Source of the DNA: JAHEJE01 sp965216335 | GTDB taxonomy: Bacteria; Pseudomonadota; Alphaproteobacteria; Rhizobiales; Aestuariivirgaceae | Assembly (NCBI GenBank): GCA_965216335.1 | Contig: OZ244154.1 | Span: 1,302,001 to 1,366,000, forward strand | Length of the DNA stretch: 64,000 bases | Reading direction: 5' to 3' | In this document: positions 21,713-30,325 of the stretch, in pieces | Layout of the letters: every line of letters begins with the position of its first letter | How positions within the stretch are numbered: the stretch's first letter is position 1 | The notes under the pieces: model-generated | What the model was told of the DNA's origin: nothing | The model's input: only the letters and a program-made list of their open reading frames with translations | The model's database searches: none | Position numbers and translations under genes: made by a program

Positions 21713-23836
21713 TCAACCATGCCGCGCCACGGCCACCGGCCGCGCCCGCATCGTCACCAATGCGTCGACCGCGCAGACCCCGTGCTGACCGACAAACAGC
21801 GGATTGATCTCGATTTCGCTAACCTCGTCGGCCCTTTCAGCCGCATAACCGGCAAGGCGTTCAAGGGCATCGACCAACGCATCCTGGTCCGCGCTGGCAC
21901 CGCCCCGATGGCCTTCAAACAGCCGCGCCACCTTCAACCGGCCGACGGCGGCGGCTATTTCACGGCGCGATGCAGGGAGCAGCACCGTTTCGGCATCACC
22001 GATCAGTTCGGCCAGAACACCGCCGCTGGCCAGCGTCATAGCCAATCCGAACTGTTCGTCACCGCGCACGCTCACCAGCAGTTCGGCGACCGGCGCCTCA
22101 GCCATTCGCTCTACCAGAAACCGCTCCGAAACCGCCTGCGGGGCGCGCAGGGCGACACTATCCCTGATCCGAGCGACCGCTTGCCGCACGGCTTCGGCAC
22201 TCTCCAGCCTCAGCGCGATCGCCCCCATTTCCGTCTTGTGCGGCAACTGCGCGCTGAGCATCTTGAGCGCCACCGGAAATCCCAGATCGCCCGCCGCCGA
22301 CGCGGCGTCTTCTCCTGAACATGCCCGGCCGTCAGGAACGGCCAGCCCGGCATCGGCCAGCATTCGCTTGCCCTGCCATTCATCGATGAGACAGCCCCCC
22401 TGCCCTTCGACCGGCGGCAACAACGGCGATGGCGGATCGGCCAGAATGTCCGCACGGCGCTGCCCATGCCAGGCAGCGCCGGACAGGGCATTGAGCGCTT
22501 CATGGATCCCCTGCAGCGGTGCCACGCCCTGCACCACAAGCATGTCGCGCGTCGCCCCGTCCAGGTTCTCCGGCAATGTCGAGCACACCGCCGCCGGAAC
22601 ACCGGCCCGACGCACCGCCGCGCAGAACGACCGTGCGTCGTTGACATAGGCCTGCTTGTCATCATCGAGCTCCGGCAGCGGATAGTCCTGCACCAGCAGC
22701 GCGGCATCCGCGCCGTCGTCCAGCAGAGTTCCCATCACCTCCGGCAAACGCTCGGCATCGCCCCAGATCGGCGTCGTGTAATCCAGTGGATTGGACACCG
22801 CCGCCGTCTCCGGCAGCAGCTCCGTCAGCCGGTCGCCTGCGTCGGGCGAGGGATCGGGAAACGCGATCCCGACCGTTTCGGCATGATCGGCCAGCATGGT
22901 CGCCCCGCCGCCCGAGCAGGTGAATGCCGCCACCCGCAGCCCCGCCGGCACACCGGCAACGCAGATCAGCTTCAGCGTCTCGATCATCTGCGCAGGGCTG
23001 CTGACGCTGATAATGCCGAGTCGCTTAAACAGCGCGTCATAAAGCTCATTGGCCCCGGACAGCGACGCTGTGTGGCTTTGGGTCAACGCCTGGCCGATGC
23101 GCGATGTTCCGGTCTTCAGCGCCACGATCGGCACCCCGCGCCGCAATGCCTCCAGCGCCGCGGCCTCGAACGCGGCAATGTCGCGCAAACCTTCGATATG
23201 CAGCCCGATGGCCCGCACCGGCTCCTCGGCACACAAAACCGAAATGAAATCCTCCATCTGGATACCGGCCTGATTGCCGAGCGACACCAGATAGGCGAAC
23301 GGCATCGAACGCTGGCTCATCGCCAGGTCGGACGACAGCATGCCGCTCTGGGTAATGATTGCCGCCCCATAGCCCGGGCAATCGCCACCGCGCGCGAACG
23401 GCCAGAGGGCCGCCCGGTCGAGATAATTGACAATGCCGTAACAGTTCGGCCCGACCAGCGCCATGTCGCCCGCCGCGCGAACCAGTTCGTCTTGCGCTGT
23501 CGCCCCGGCGGGCCCGGTCTCGGCAAACCCGGCGGCATAGACCACTACGCCGCCCGCCCCCATCCGGGCGAGCTGCCCGGTGACATCGATAGCCTGATCC
23601 CGGCGCACTGCCACGAATGCCGCATCCGGCGCCTCCGGCAAATCCCCGACACTGGCAAAACACTGCCGTCCGCCGATCTCCTGCCGCTTCGGATTAACCG
23701 GCCATACCTGCCCCGCAAATCCGATCCGGTCGCACTCACCGATGACCGTTTGAGCATCCCTGCCCCCGATCACCGCGATGTGGCGCGGCTTCAGCAGTCG
23801 TTTCAGGTTGTTCCGTCTGGCCGCCGAAAGAGCCAT
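21713..23836 (-). CDS. Acetate--CoA ligase-like, ADP-forming acyl-CoA synthetase
   Basis: 707 aa, the fused alpha+beta form. The order is a CoA-binding Rossmann domain (HIAVIGGRDAQTVIGECDRI, ~15-130), a succinyl-CoA-ligase-like domain with IITQSGMLSSDLA and SLGNQAGIQMEDF, then an ATP-grasp C-terminus (~470-690) with FPVALKMLSAQLPHKTEMGA and EIEINPLFVGQHGV. The phospho-His region at AVALKTGTSRIGQALTQSHT is followed by ASLSGA. Such enzymes form acyl-CoA from acid, CoA and ATP. Its ATG overlaps the BKACE stop by one base, so the two are co-translated. In this locus it could activate carnitine, crotonobetaine or gamma-butyrobetaine; the substrate is not proven. Confidence 0.82.
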   Translation of the reverse strand: MALSAARRNNLKRLLKPRHIAVIGGRDAQTVIGECDRIGFAGQVWPVNPKRQEIGGRQCFASVGDLPEAPDAAFVAVRRDQAIDVTGQLARMGAGGVVVYAAGFAETGPAGATAQDELVRAAGDMALVGPNCYGIVNYLDRAALWPFARGGDCPGYGAAIITQSGMLSSDLAMSQRSMPFAYLVSLGNQAGIQMEDFISVLCAEEPVRAIGLHIEGLRDIAAFEAAALEALRRGVPIVALKTGTSRIGQALTQSHTASLSGANELYDALFKRLGIISVSSPAQMIETLKLICVAGVPAGLRVAAFTCSGGGATMLADHAETVGIAFPDPSPDAGDRLTELLPETAAVSNPLDYTTPIWGDAERLPEVMGTLLDDGADAALLVQDYPLPELDDDKQAYVNDARSFCAAVRRAGVPAAVCSTLPENLDGATRDMLVVQGVAPLQGIHEALNALSGAAWHGQRRADILADPPSPLLPPVEGQGGCLIDEWQGKRMLADAGLAVPDGRACSGEDAASAAGDLGFPVALKMLSAQLPHKTEMGAIALRLESAEAVRQAVARIRDSVALRAPQAVSERFLVERMAEAPVAELLVSVRGDEQFGLAMTLASGGVLAELIGDAETVLLPASRREIAAAVGRLKVARLFEGHRGGASADQDALVDALERLAGYAAERADEVSEIEINPLFVGQHGVCAVDALVTMRARPVAVARHG

Positions 23837-24720
23837 CAGCCGCCACGCAGCTTCAGTTTGGCGCGCGCTTCGGCCGGCGTCAGCACCCGTGCGCCCATGC
23901 GCTCGATGATCTCCACCGCACGCTCCACCAGCGCTCCATTCGTCGCCGGCACGCCGCGGTCGAGATAGATGTTGTCCTCAAGCCCGACCCGCACGTTGCC
24001 GCCCATCGCCACCGCCACGGCCGCCATCGGCATCTGCATGCGCCCGATGCCGAACGATGCCCAGTTGGCGCCGGCCGGCAGCTCATCCTTCATCACCTTC
24101 ATGTTGTCGACGCTCTGGTCCGCCCCCCAGGGAATGCCCAGGCAGATCTGAAACATCGGCGGCGTATCGACCAGCCCTTCGGCGATCATCTGCTTGGCGA
24201 ACCTGATATGGCCGAGCTCGAACACTTCCAGTTCCGGCTTCACGCCCCATATTTGGGTCAGTTCGGCCATCTTGCGCAGATACGGCGGTGTCGAGATGTA
24301 GATTTCATTGCCGTTGCCGAAATTCATCGTGCCGCAATCAAGGCTGCAGATCTCCGGCAGGTTGTCCTCGACATGCGCCAGCCGCTCCAGCGGCCCGATC
24401 ATGTCGGTTCCCGGTCCCGGCCTGGCCGCATCGGCATCGTCCAGCACCCAGTCGCCGCCCATGCCCGCCGTCAGGTTGACCACCACATCGGTATCGCTCG
24501 AGCGCACCATGTCGACCACCTGCCGAAACAGTTCAGGATCGCGCGAGCCCTTGCCGGTTTCCGGATCGCGCACATGGATGTGGGCGATCGCCGCCCCGGC
24601 CTTGGCCGCCTCGATCGCCGCATCAGCAATCTCACGGGGCGTCACCGGCACCGCCGGGTTCTTGGCCACCGTATCTCCGGCACCGGTCACCGCGCAGGTA
24701 ACAACAACTTCAGTGTTCAC
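23836..24720 (-). CDS. BKACE (DUF849) beta-keto acid cleavage enzyme, probably 3-dehydrocarnitine-specific
   Basis: 294 aa from the GTG at 24720, which has AAGGAGG 8 bases upstream; an open frame extends to 24762 without a site. BKACE enzymes are Zn-dependent TIM barrels that combine a beta-keto acid with acetyl-CoA, giving acetoacetate or its CoA ester and a new product. Seen here: the metal HxH in AIAHIHVRDPETGKGSRDP, LTAGMGGDW, CSLDCGTMNFGNGNEIYIS, ELEVFELGHIRFAKQMI and VRVGLEDNIYLDRG. Next to carnitine dehydrogenase and a CdhR-like regulator, the likely reaction is cleavage of 3-dehydrocarnitine to glycine betaine. It is divergent from the regulator gene. Confidence 0.88.
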   Translation of the reverse strand: MNTEVVVTCAVTGAGDTVAKNPAVPVTPREIADAAIEAAKAGAAIAHIHVRDPETGKGSRDPELFRQVVDMVRSSDTDVVVNLTAGMGGDWVLDDADAARPGPGTDMIGPLERLAHVEDNLPEICSLDCGTMNFGNGNEIYISTPPYLRKMAELTQIWGVKPELEVFELGHIRFAKQMIAEGLVDTPPMFQICLGIPWGADQSVDNMKVMKDELPAGANWASFGIGRMQMPMAAVAVAMGGNVRVGLEDNIYLDRGVPATNGALVERAVEIIERMGARVLTPAEARAKLKLRGG

Positions 24721-24834
24721 AAGCCTGCCTCCTTGTTGGTTGTCCGATTGTGTGTGAACCACGCAAACGCCGCCCAGATTTTATCGCCAGTATTTTGGAT
24801 TTTCCGACAGGCCGCATTCCGCTATCATCTCCCA

Positions 24835-25896
24835 ATGACTGTGCAGTCCCCATCAGCCGACGGCCGGGCAACCAGGGTTGCCTTCGTCCTCATCCCGCGC
24901 TTCAACATGATGTGCGTGACCACCGCCCTGGAGCCGATGCGCATTGCCAACTATGTGTCGCCGCGGCCGCTCTACGACTGGACCTTCCAGTCCGTACCCG
25001 GCGGTCCGGTGCCGGCGAGCAACGCCATGGAGCTGCCGAGCACCCCCCTCGACGACAGCGCGCCCGCTGCCGACATCATCTTCGTGTGCGGCAGCTGGGG
25101 CAGCGATCATTACGATGAACCAGCCCTGTTCAACTGGCTGCGCCACAAGGCGCGCACCGGATCGGCCATCGTCGGCATGGAGCTGGGCATCTATGCCGTC
25201 GCCCGCGCCGGTCTGCTTGCCGGCAAGGCCGCCACCACGCACTGGTCATGCCTGCCCGGCTTTGCCGAGCAGTTTCCCACCGTGCGCCTGCGCGAACAGC
25301 TGTTCACCGTCGACGGCAACATCATGACCTGCGCCGGCGGTACGGCGAGCATCGACCTTGTCCTGCACCTGATTGCCAGCCATCACGGCGAACAGCTCGC
25401 CTCGGAGGTCTCAGACCAGATCCTCCACCACCCGCCGCGCCACGCCGAAACCGCCCAGCGCCACACAATGGGCAGCCTCAGCAACGATGTCGACCCGCTG
25501 GTGCGCACCGCCATCGAGCTGATCGAAACCAACATCTCCGAACCGTTGCGCATCCCCGAAATCGCTGCCCGTTTGGGCATATCGCAGCGCCAGATGGAAC
25601 GCCTGTTCAAGCGCCACCTCGGCTGCTCGGCCGTCCAGTTCAGCCAGCTCATGCGCATGCAGCACGCCCGGGTGCTGCTGACCAGCACATCCATGTCGAT
25701 CCGCGAGGTTTCCGCAGCCAGCGGCTTCAATTCGCTGTCCTACTTCTCCCAGGTGTTCCTGAAATGCTTCGGCAAGAAACCCAGCGCCTACCGCCGCGCC
25801 TGGCCGGAGCAGGAACCGGCCCCAAGCTGGCCCGGCACCCTGTTCTCCGTCGCCCGCAAGCCGCAGGGCAGCTCCGGCGTCACCCGGCAGACCTGA
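24835..25896 (+). CDS. GlxA-family AraC-type regulator, CdhR-like
   Basis: 353 aa from the ATG at 24835. The N-terminal DJ-1/PfpI-like amidotransferase-fold domain (VAFVLIPRFNMMCVTTALEP to ~210, with ADIIFVCGSWGSDHYDE and MTCAGGTASIDLVLHLIASH) is followed by an AraC-type double HTH (IPEIAARLGISQRQMERLFK, REVSAASGFNSLSYFSQVF). CdhR of Pseudomonas, the activator of carnitine dehydrogenase genes, has this architecture and also sits next to its targets. The start lies 114 bp from the divergent BKACE gene, so that gap probably holds the operator. Its last 17 bp overlap the end of the convergent dehydrogenase gene. Confidence 0.85.
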   Translation: MTVQSPSADGRATRVAFVLIPRFNMMCVTTALEPMRIANYVSPRPLYDWTFQSVPGGPVPASNAMELPSTPLDDSAPAADIIFVCGSWGSDHYDEPALFNWLRHKARTGSAIVGMELGIYAVARAGLLAGKAATTHWSCLPGFAEQFPTVRLREQLFTVDGNIMTCAGGTASIDLVLHLIASHHGEQLASEVSDQILHHPPRHAETAQRHTMGSLSNDVDPLVRTAIELIETNISEPLRIPEIAARLGISQRQMERLFKRHLGCSAVQFSQLMRMQHARVLLTSTSMSIREVSAASGFNSLSYFSQVFLKCFGKKPSAYRRAWPEQEPAPSWPGTLFSVARKPQGSSGVTRQT

Positions 25897-26824
25897 TCGC
25901 CTTGAGAATGGCCACGATTCCCCGGTCGCGGTCGCGCGCCAGCTCTTCGAAATGCCGCCCGCCGGCCATCTCGTTGCAGCCATCGACCATGGCGTCGCGC
26001 AACTCCCGCGTCAGTTCCGGCGCCTCCAGCCGCGTCCACGGCAGTTTCAGGGCCGGCCCGAACTGATCCAGGTTGGTCGCCATGCCGCCCTCGCCGCAAG
26101 CGACATGAAACGCCATGCACTGCCCCATCAGCGCCAGCCGCGGCCCCGGCCCGTTGATCAGCGCGGTATCGATCTGTTCCGGCGTCGCCTCGCCGTTGGC
26201 CACCATGTGCAACGCCTCGCGCCACAGCGCCTCCTGCAGCCTGGTGGCGATGAAGCCGGGGATATCCCTGGCCAGCACCACCGGCGCCTTGCCGCAATGC
26301 GCATAGAAGTCGCGCGCCCAGGCCACCGCCTCCGGTGCCGTCGCCGAACCGCCGACGATCTCGACCAGCGGCAGCAGGTAGGGCGGGTTGAACGGATGTC
26401 CGACCACGGTGCGCTCCGGCGTCGGGCAATCGCGCTGGATATCGCTCATCGTCAGCCCGGACGTACTCGACGAAATCACCACATCCCGGCCAACCATCCC
26501 GCCAAGTTCGCGATAGAGCACCTGCTTGAGTTCAAGAACTTCCGGCGCGCTTTCCTGTACGAACTGGGCACCGTCAACCGCCGCCGCCATATCGAAATGC
26601 ACACTCAGCCTGTCAAGCGATGCCCCTCGAGCAAGTCCGAGCTCTTCCAGGCTCCGCCATGCGGTTTCGACAATGGTCCGGAACGCCGGTTCTTCAGCGG
26701 GCGCGTGCAGATAGCTCGAAACATCGAACCCGCGCGCCAGAAAGAACGCCGTCCACCCGCCACCAATCGGCCCGCCGCCGATGCTGGCAACGCACTTGAC
26801 CTTGTCAACATTGGGTCTCGTCAT
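25880..26824 (-). CDS. L-carnitine dehydrogenase (3-hydroxyacyl-CoA dehydrogenase superfamily)
   Basis: 314 aa from the ATG at 26824 (MTRPNVDKVKCVASIGGGPI); the open frame runs 22 codons further into caiD. NAD-binding Rossmann motif GGGPIGGGWTAFFLARG, FVQESAPEVLELKQVLYREL, SSSTSGLTMSDIQ and the catalytic-domain HPFNPPYLLPLVEIVGGS are typical of carnitine dehydrogenase, which oxidises L-carnitine to 3-dehydrocarnitine with NAD+. Some family members carry a C-terminal thioesterase; this one does not. It follows the hydratase by 4 bp, so they form an operon. Confidence 0.85.
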   Translation of the reverse strand: MTRPNVDKVKCVASIGGGPIGGGWTAFFLARGFDVSSYLHAPAEEPAFRTIVETAWRSLEELGLARGASLDRLSVHFDMAAAVDGAQFVQESAPEVLELKQVLYRELGGMVGRDVVISSSTSGLTMSDIQRDCPTPERTVVGHPFNPPYLLPLVEIVGGSATAPEAVAWARDFYAHCGKAPVVLARDIPGFIATRLQEALWREALHMVANGEATPEQIDTALINGPGPRLALMGQCMAFHVACGEGGMATNLDQFGPALKLPWTRLEAPELTRELRDAMVDGCNEMAGGRHFEELARDRDRGIVAILKAIRSAG

Positions 26825-26828
26825 GGCC

Positions 26829-27632
26829 TCACCGTCCCTTGAATTGCGGCTCGCGGCGCTCAACGAATGCATTGACGCCTTCCTTGGCATCGTCCGATGT
26901 CAGCATCGCACCATAGACCGGCAATCCACCTGAGCGCATCGTCGCAAACGCATCCTCAAGCGGGTCGCACTCAATCGCCCGCAACACTTCCTTGACACTC
27001 TGCACTGCCAGCGGCGCACACCCGGCGATCCGGTCCGCCCACGCCCGCGCCGCCGACATCAATTCGGCATAGGGCACAACTTTGTTGACCAGCCCGTAAC
27101 GCGCTGCCTCATCGGCCCCCATGCGCCGCCCCATCAGGATCATCTCCACGGCAATGTTGTACGGCAGCCGCCGCGGCAGCCGCTGCAGCGCCCCGGCATC
27201 CGGCACCAGCCCAAGCGGCATTTCCGGCAGTCCGAACTCGACGTGATCGGCCGCGATCAGCAGATCGCAGGCCATCGCCAGTTCGAACCCGCCGCCGATC
27301 ACCAACCCGTTCAGCGCCGCGATCACCGGTTTGTTGAGGTTCCAGTTCTCCGTCAGCCCGGCAAACCCGCCATCGCCGAAATCGCCGCTGTCCCACCAGT
27401 TCTCAAGCTGCGCCTCGCCGGCATCGAGCGCCTTCAGGTCCCAGCCGGCCGAAAAAATACGGTCGCCAGCCGCCGTCAGGATGCCGGCCCGCAACTCCGG
27501 ATCGTCACGCAACTGCGCAAACGCCTCGCCCAGCTTGCGGCTCATGTCGAAATCGATCGCATTGACCTTCGGCCTGTCGAGCGTCACCTCCAGCACGCGC
27601 CCGCGCCGTTCAATCCGCACAACCTCGCCCAC
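26829..27632 (-). CDS. caiD: Enoyl-CoA hydratase/isomerase, CaiD-like (crotonobetainyl-CoA hydratase)
   Basis: 267 aa from the GTG at 27632, preceded by GGAGGG; the frame is open to 27683. It aligns by eye along its length with E. coli CaiD (261 aa): LEVTLDRPKVNAID, FSAGWDLKALDAGEAQ, GGFAGLTENWNLNKPVIAAL, the oxyanion GGGFELAMACDLLIAAD, FGLPEMPLGLVPDAG, and the ending EGVNAFVERREPQFKGR. CaiD hydrates crotonobetainyl-CoA to L-carnitinyl-CoA, which fits the carnitine dehydrogenase directly downstream. It is the first gene of the operon; 261 bp without a gene separate it from the next operon. Confidence 0.82.
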   Translation of the reverse strand: MGEVVRIERRGRVLEVTLDRPKVNAIDFDMSRKLGEAFAQLRDDPELRAGILTAAGDRIFSAGWDLKALDAGEAQLENWWDSGDFGDGGFAGLTENWNLNKPVIAALNGLVIGGGFELAMACDLLIAADHVEFGLPEMPLGLVPDAGALQRLPRRLPYNIAVEMILMGRRMGADEAARYGLVNKVVPYAELMSAARAWADRIAGCAPLAVQSVKEVLRAIECDPLEDAFATMRSGGLPVYGAMLTSDDAKEGVNAFVERREPQFKGR

Positions 27633-27893
27633 TGCGGCTCCCTCCCATTTGTCATTCACCAAACGGGAATTCTGCTTCAGCACGCCTGGCTGCAGGTTTG
27701 ATTTTTCGACAAGACCGCAATCTTTTCGCCGGCACTGCCGGTTGCTTCTTACCGGCCGAAAGCAAACCGAACAGAATCAACCGGTTGGCAGGTTTTGCGG
27801 ATTCGGCACTTCCGCACCAGGCACTTCGGGACAAAACGCAACGATATCAACACGCTGCATCAATCAGAAGACTCAGATCGGCAAGCAGCCGTC

Positions 27894-29030
27894 CTATCGG
27901 TCGAGCACCGACCTGATCTCCACCAGGTTGGACCGGGCGCGCAGGATATAGAACCCGATGGTGGTCAGATGCGTCGGCATGATGAAGCCATCCTCACCGC
28001 CATTCGAGATGATCAGCGGCTCAAGCTCGATGGCGCGCCTCAGGTGGTCGTCCATCAAATCCCAGATGTCGGCAAGCGCTCGGGTCTGGACCACCTCCGG
28101 GAAGTCGGCCCGCACGCCCTGCAAGATGCCGTAATAGGCATAGAGCTGACCTTTGGAGAACATGAATATGTCGTCGGCGCGGGTATCGAACCAACCGGAG
28201 TTGTAGCGTTCCGAGCGGTCTTTGATCGCTGCAGACTGGGCGCCGATATCCTTGGCGATGCGGTCGAGGAACTGCAGCAGATTGTCGGCCCGGGCATCGA
28301 AGGTGGCGTTACACTTCGAGAGGTCTTCGTTATACTTCTGCAAAGACGCCAATGCCCGCCTGTAGTAAGTTTGCGAGCGCGTCGTCGGACCGAACGGCTG
28401 GTCGTCGAACACATTGAAGTACCAGGTGCGCTGGTCGAACTGGATGTTGCCCTTGGCCTTGCGCAGATCGGTGTTGATGCGTGATGTGCCGCGGGTCCGA
28501 CCCAACGCATCCGCCAGTTCGATGGCGGTACGCGATGCAGCCTGATGAACGCCGCGCTGGAACGCCGCCTTGTTGTCGAAGAACCAGGTCTTGTCCCAAT
28601 CGACAATCCAGAACAAGCCCATCTTGTAGAGCGGGTTCGAGGAAACCCATTTGTTGCGGTTGACGTTGAAATCGATCAGGTCGGCTGTAATGTCGACAAG
28701 GCGCGAGCGGCCGCAGGTCTTGGTGGTTTCCTCACCACCCTCGACCGCTACCTGTTCACCGGCTGGCTTCAGGTTCCCGGACTGGGCAAACCGCTGCGGA
28801 TAATCGAGATCGAAATCGCGGATCCAAAGAGCGTGCCACGCAAAATACCCGTATCCGAGGATGAACGGCAACAACAGCAGGAAGATAAGCCCCCGCAGAA
28901 TCCACCCCGAAGTCTGGTAGAACGTGTAGACTGCCACGAACGGTGCCAGGATAAGACCGATCACCCGCCTGATGCCAGCCAGCAGCCCGTGCCAGATGCG
29001 GTAGAACCAATCGATCAGCGGGTCGAACAT
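27894..29030 (-). CDS. DUF2333-like membrane-anchored protein
   Basis: 378 aa from the ATG at 29030 (MFDPLIDWFYRIWHGLLAGI), AGAGGA 8 bases upstream. There is one clear transmembrane helix (LRGLIFLLLLPFILGYGYFA, ~45-65) near an amphipathic N-terminus; the rest (~70-378) is predicted periplasmic or cytoplasmic and helical. It matches my memory of DUF2333: DLIDFNVNRNKWVSSNPLYK, FWIVDWDKTWFFDNKAAFQR, ISRINTDLRKAKG-like segments and PTHLTTIGFYILRARSNLVE. Last gene of the five-gene operon, 11 bp after the preceding stop. Function unknown; probably the membrane anchor of the set. Confidence 0.75.
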   Translation of the reverse strand: MFDPLIDWFYRIWHGLLAGIRRVIGLILAPFVAVYTFYQTSGWILRGLIFLLLLPFILGYGYFAWHALWIRDFDLDYPQRFAQSGNLKPAGEQVAVEGGEETTKTCGRSRLVDITADLIDFNVNRNKWVSSNPLYKMGLFWIVDWDKTWFFDNKAAFQRGVHQAASRTAIELADALGRTRGTSRINTDLRKAKGNIQFDQRTWYFNVFDDQPFGPTTRSQTYYRRALASLQKYNEDLSKCNATFDARADNLLQFLDRIAKDIGAQSAAIKDRSERYNSGWFDTRADDIFMFSKGQLYAYYGILQGVRADFPEVVQTRALADIWDLMDDHLRRAIELEPLIISNGGEDGFIMPTHLTTIGFYILRARSNLVEIRSVLDR

Positions 29031-29041
29031 GATGCGTCCTC

Positions 29042-30325
29042 TCAATCCTCAAACATTTTCTGCCACATCGCCTGCTTATCCGGGAAGTAGCGGGTGGTGA
29101 TGGTGTGCACGGCGTAGTCGCGCTGCAGGTCGGTGAAGCCCTCGTAGTCATTATAGAAGGCCAGCTTGTTGACGATGAACCGGGTCAGGAAGTCGAACGG
29201 CACGAATTCCGACAGAAAGCGGTTGACCAGCGGTGCATCCGGGTGTCCCGGCGTGGCCCTGAGCGCGGTCAGCATCTGCGACGGCGAAATCTTGTCCGGG
29301 TTGATGATCAGCCCGTTGCGGATCGCCTTGCGCAGTTCGCTGAGGAACCGGTAGACCGGCTGCCTGTTCAGCTTGGCCAGGTTGTTATGCACCCAGTTAT
29401 CGGTCGCCACATCGCCGATCCACACCAGATCCGTGTCCGGCAACGCCTTCGACATCGCCATGCGGGTGAAAATTTCGATCCGGTGGTCGAGCATGCCGGA
29501 CCGCTCCAGCCAGGTCAGGTCAAGCCCTTCGATGCGTCCCGTCTCGGTCAGATAGGCGAGGATCTCACCATGGTCGTGGATGTTGATAAACCGGTTGGAA
29601 TAGGCCCCGCCCGGCAGCGGTTCGGCCGTCTTTACATCGCCGATCACCACTGTGTCGGTGCCGTTGTCGTGAAACACGTACACGCCCTTGAAATGCCGCG
29701 TCCAGAAAGACTGCATCTCGAACTGGGTACGTTTGGGAACGATATCATTGTACCTGATATCGCCACAGTCCTTGGCCAGTTCAAGCATGCGGTGCAGCAA
29801 TTCGTCATCGTGCCAGGCATCCGGTGTGCCACGGAACCGGCTGACCAGCCGGGTCAGCTCGCGTGACTTTTCCAGCAGCTCATTGTGAGTCCGCAGGCGG
29901 AAGTTCACCCGCTTGATCGACAGAATGTCCTCGATGTCATCGATCTGATAGGTCGAGTTCTCGATCTCGCCGAAGATCACGTCCTTGAGCGTCAGGTTCT
30001 TCACCGCCTCGGCGTTCTCGGTAAAGAACCGCCGCATCAGGTCCGGGGTCGAAGAGAAGTTCATGTAGATGACCGGCAGGTTCATCTGCTCCGGCGACAG
30101 GATGATGAACCGCCGCGAAATGCCGGTCGGGTCGAGGTAGTTTTCATCCCCCAGGTCTTCGGCCACCTGCGGCGAATACCCCGTCGCATCGATAACGAAG
30201 TCGGAGCATTCGGTCGCCGGCAGCTTGAAGGCCTCCAGCGCCTGGTTGTAGCGCTCGATCAGGTGCGGTTGGTTGATGCGCTTCAGACCGCCGTAGATCA
30301 GGGCATTGTCGATCAGGCGTTCCAA
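29042..30325 (-). CDS. Uncharacterised protein of the AAA+ operon (possibly DUF6638)
   Basis: 427 aa from a TTG at 30325 that overlaps the end of the ATPase gene by 13 bp and has AAGG upstream, so it is translationally coupled. No catalytic motif is recognised. It has no signal or membrane segment, so it is cytoplasmic. Conserved-looking blocks are IDATGYSPQVAEDLGDENYL, DPTGISRRFIILSPEQMN, VVIGDVKTAEPLPGGAYSNR and FINIHDHGEILAYL. The assignment to DUF6638 is from memory and weak. Its strict coupling suggests a fixed stoichiometry with the ATPase. Confidence 0.7.
   Translation of the reverse strand: MERLIDNALIYGGLKRINQPHLIERYNQALEAFKLPATECSDFVIDATGYSPQVAEDLGDENYLDPTGISRRFIILSPEQMNLPVIYMNFSSTPDLMRRFFTENAEAVKNLTLKDVIFGEIENSTYQIDDIEDILSIKRVNFRLRTHNELLEKSRELTRLVSRFRGTPDAWHDDELLHRMLELAKDCGDIRYNDIVPKRTQFEMQSFWTRHFKGVYVFHDNGTDTVVIGDVKTAEPLPGGAYSNRFINIHDHGEILAYLTETGRIEGLDLTWLERSGMLDHRIEIFTRMAMSKALPDTDLVWIGDVATDNWVHNNLAKLNRQPVYRFLSELRKAIRNGLIINPDKISPSQMLTALRATPGHPDAPLVNRFLSEFVPFDFLTRFIVNKLAFYNDYEGFTDLQRDYAVHTITTRYFPDKQAMWQKMFED

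Noticed and set aside
22466..23968. 500-codon plus-strand frame opposite the acyl-CoA synthetase
   Set aside because: Fully antisense to a well-supported gene, rich in His/Arg/Gln as in other shadow frames here.
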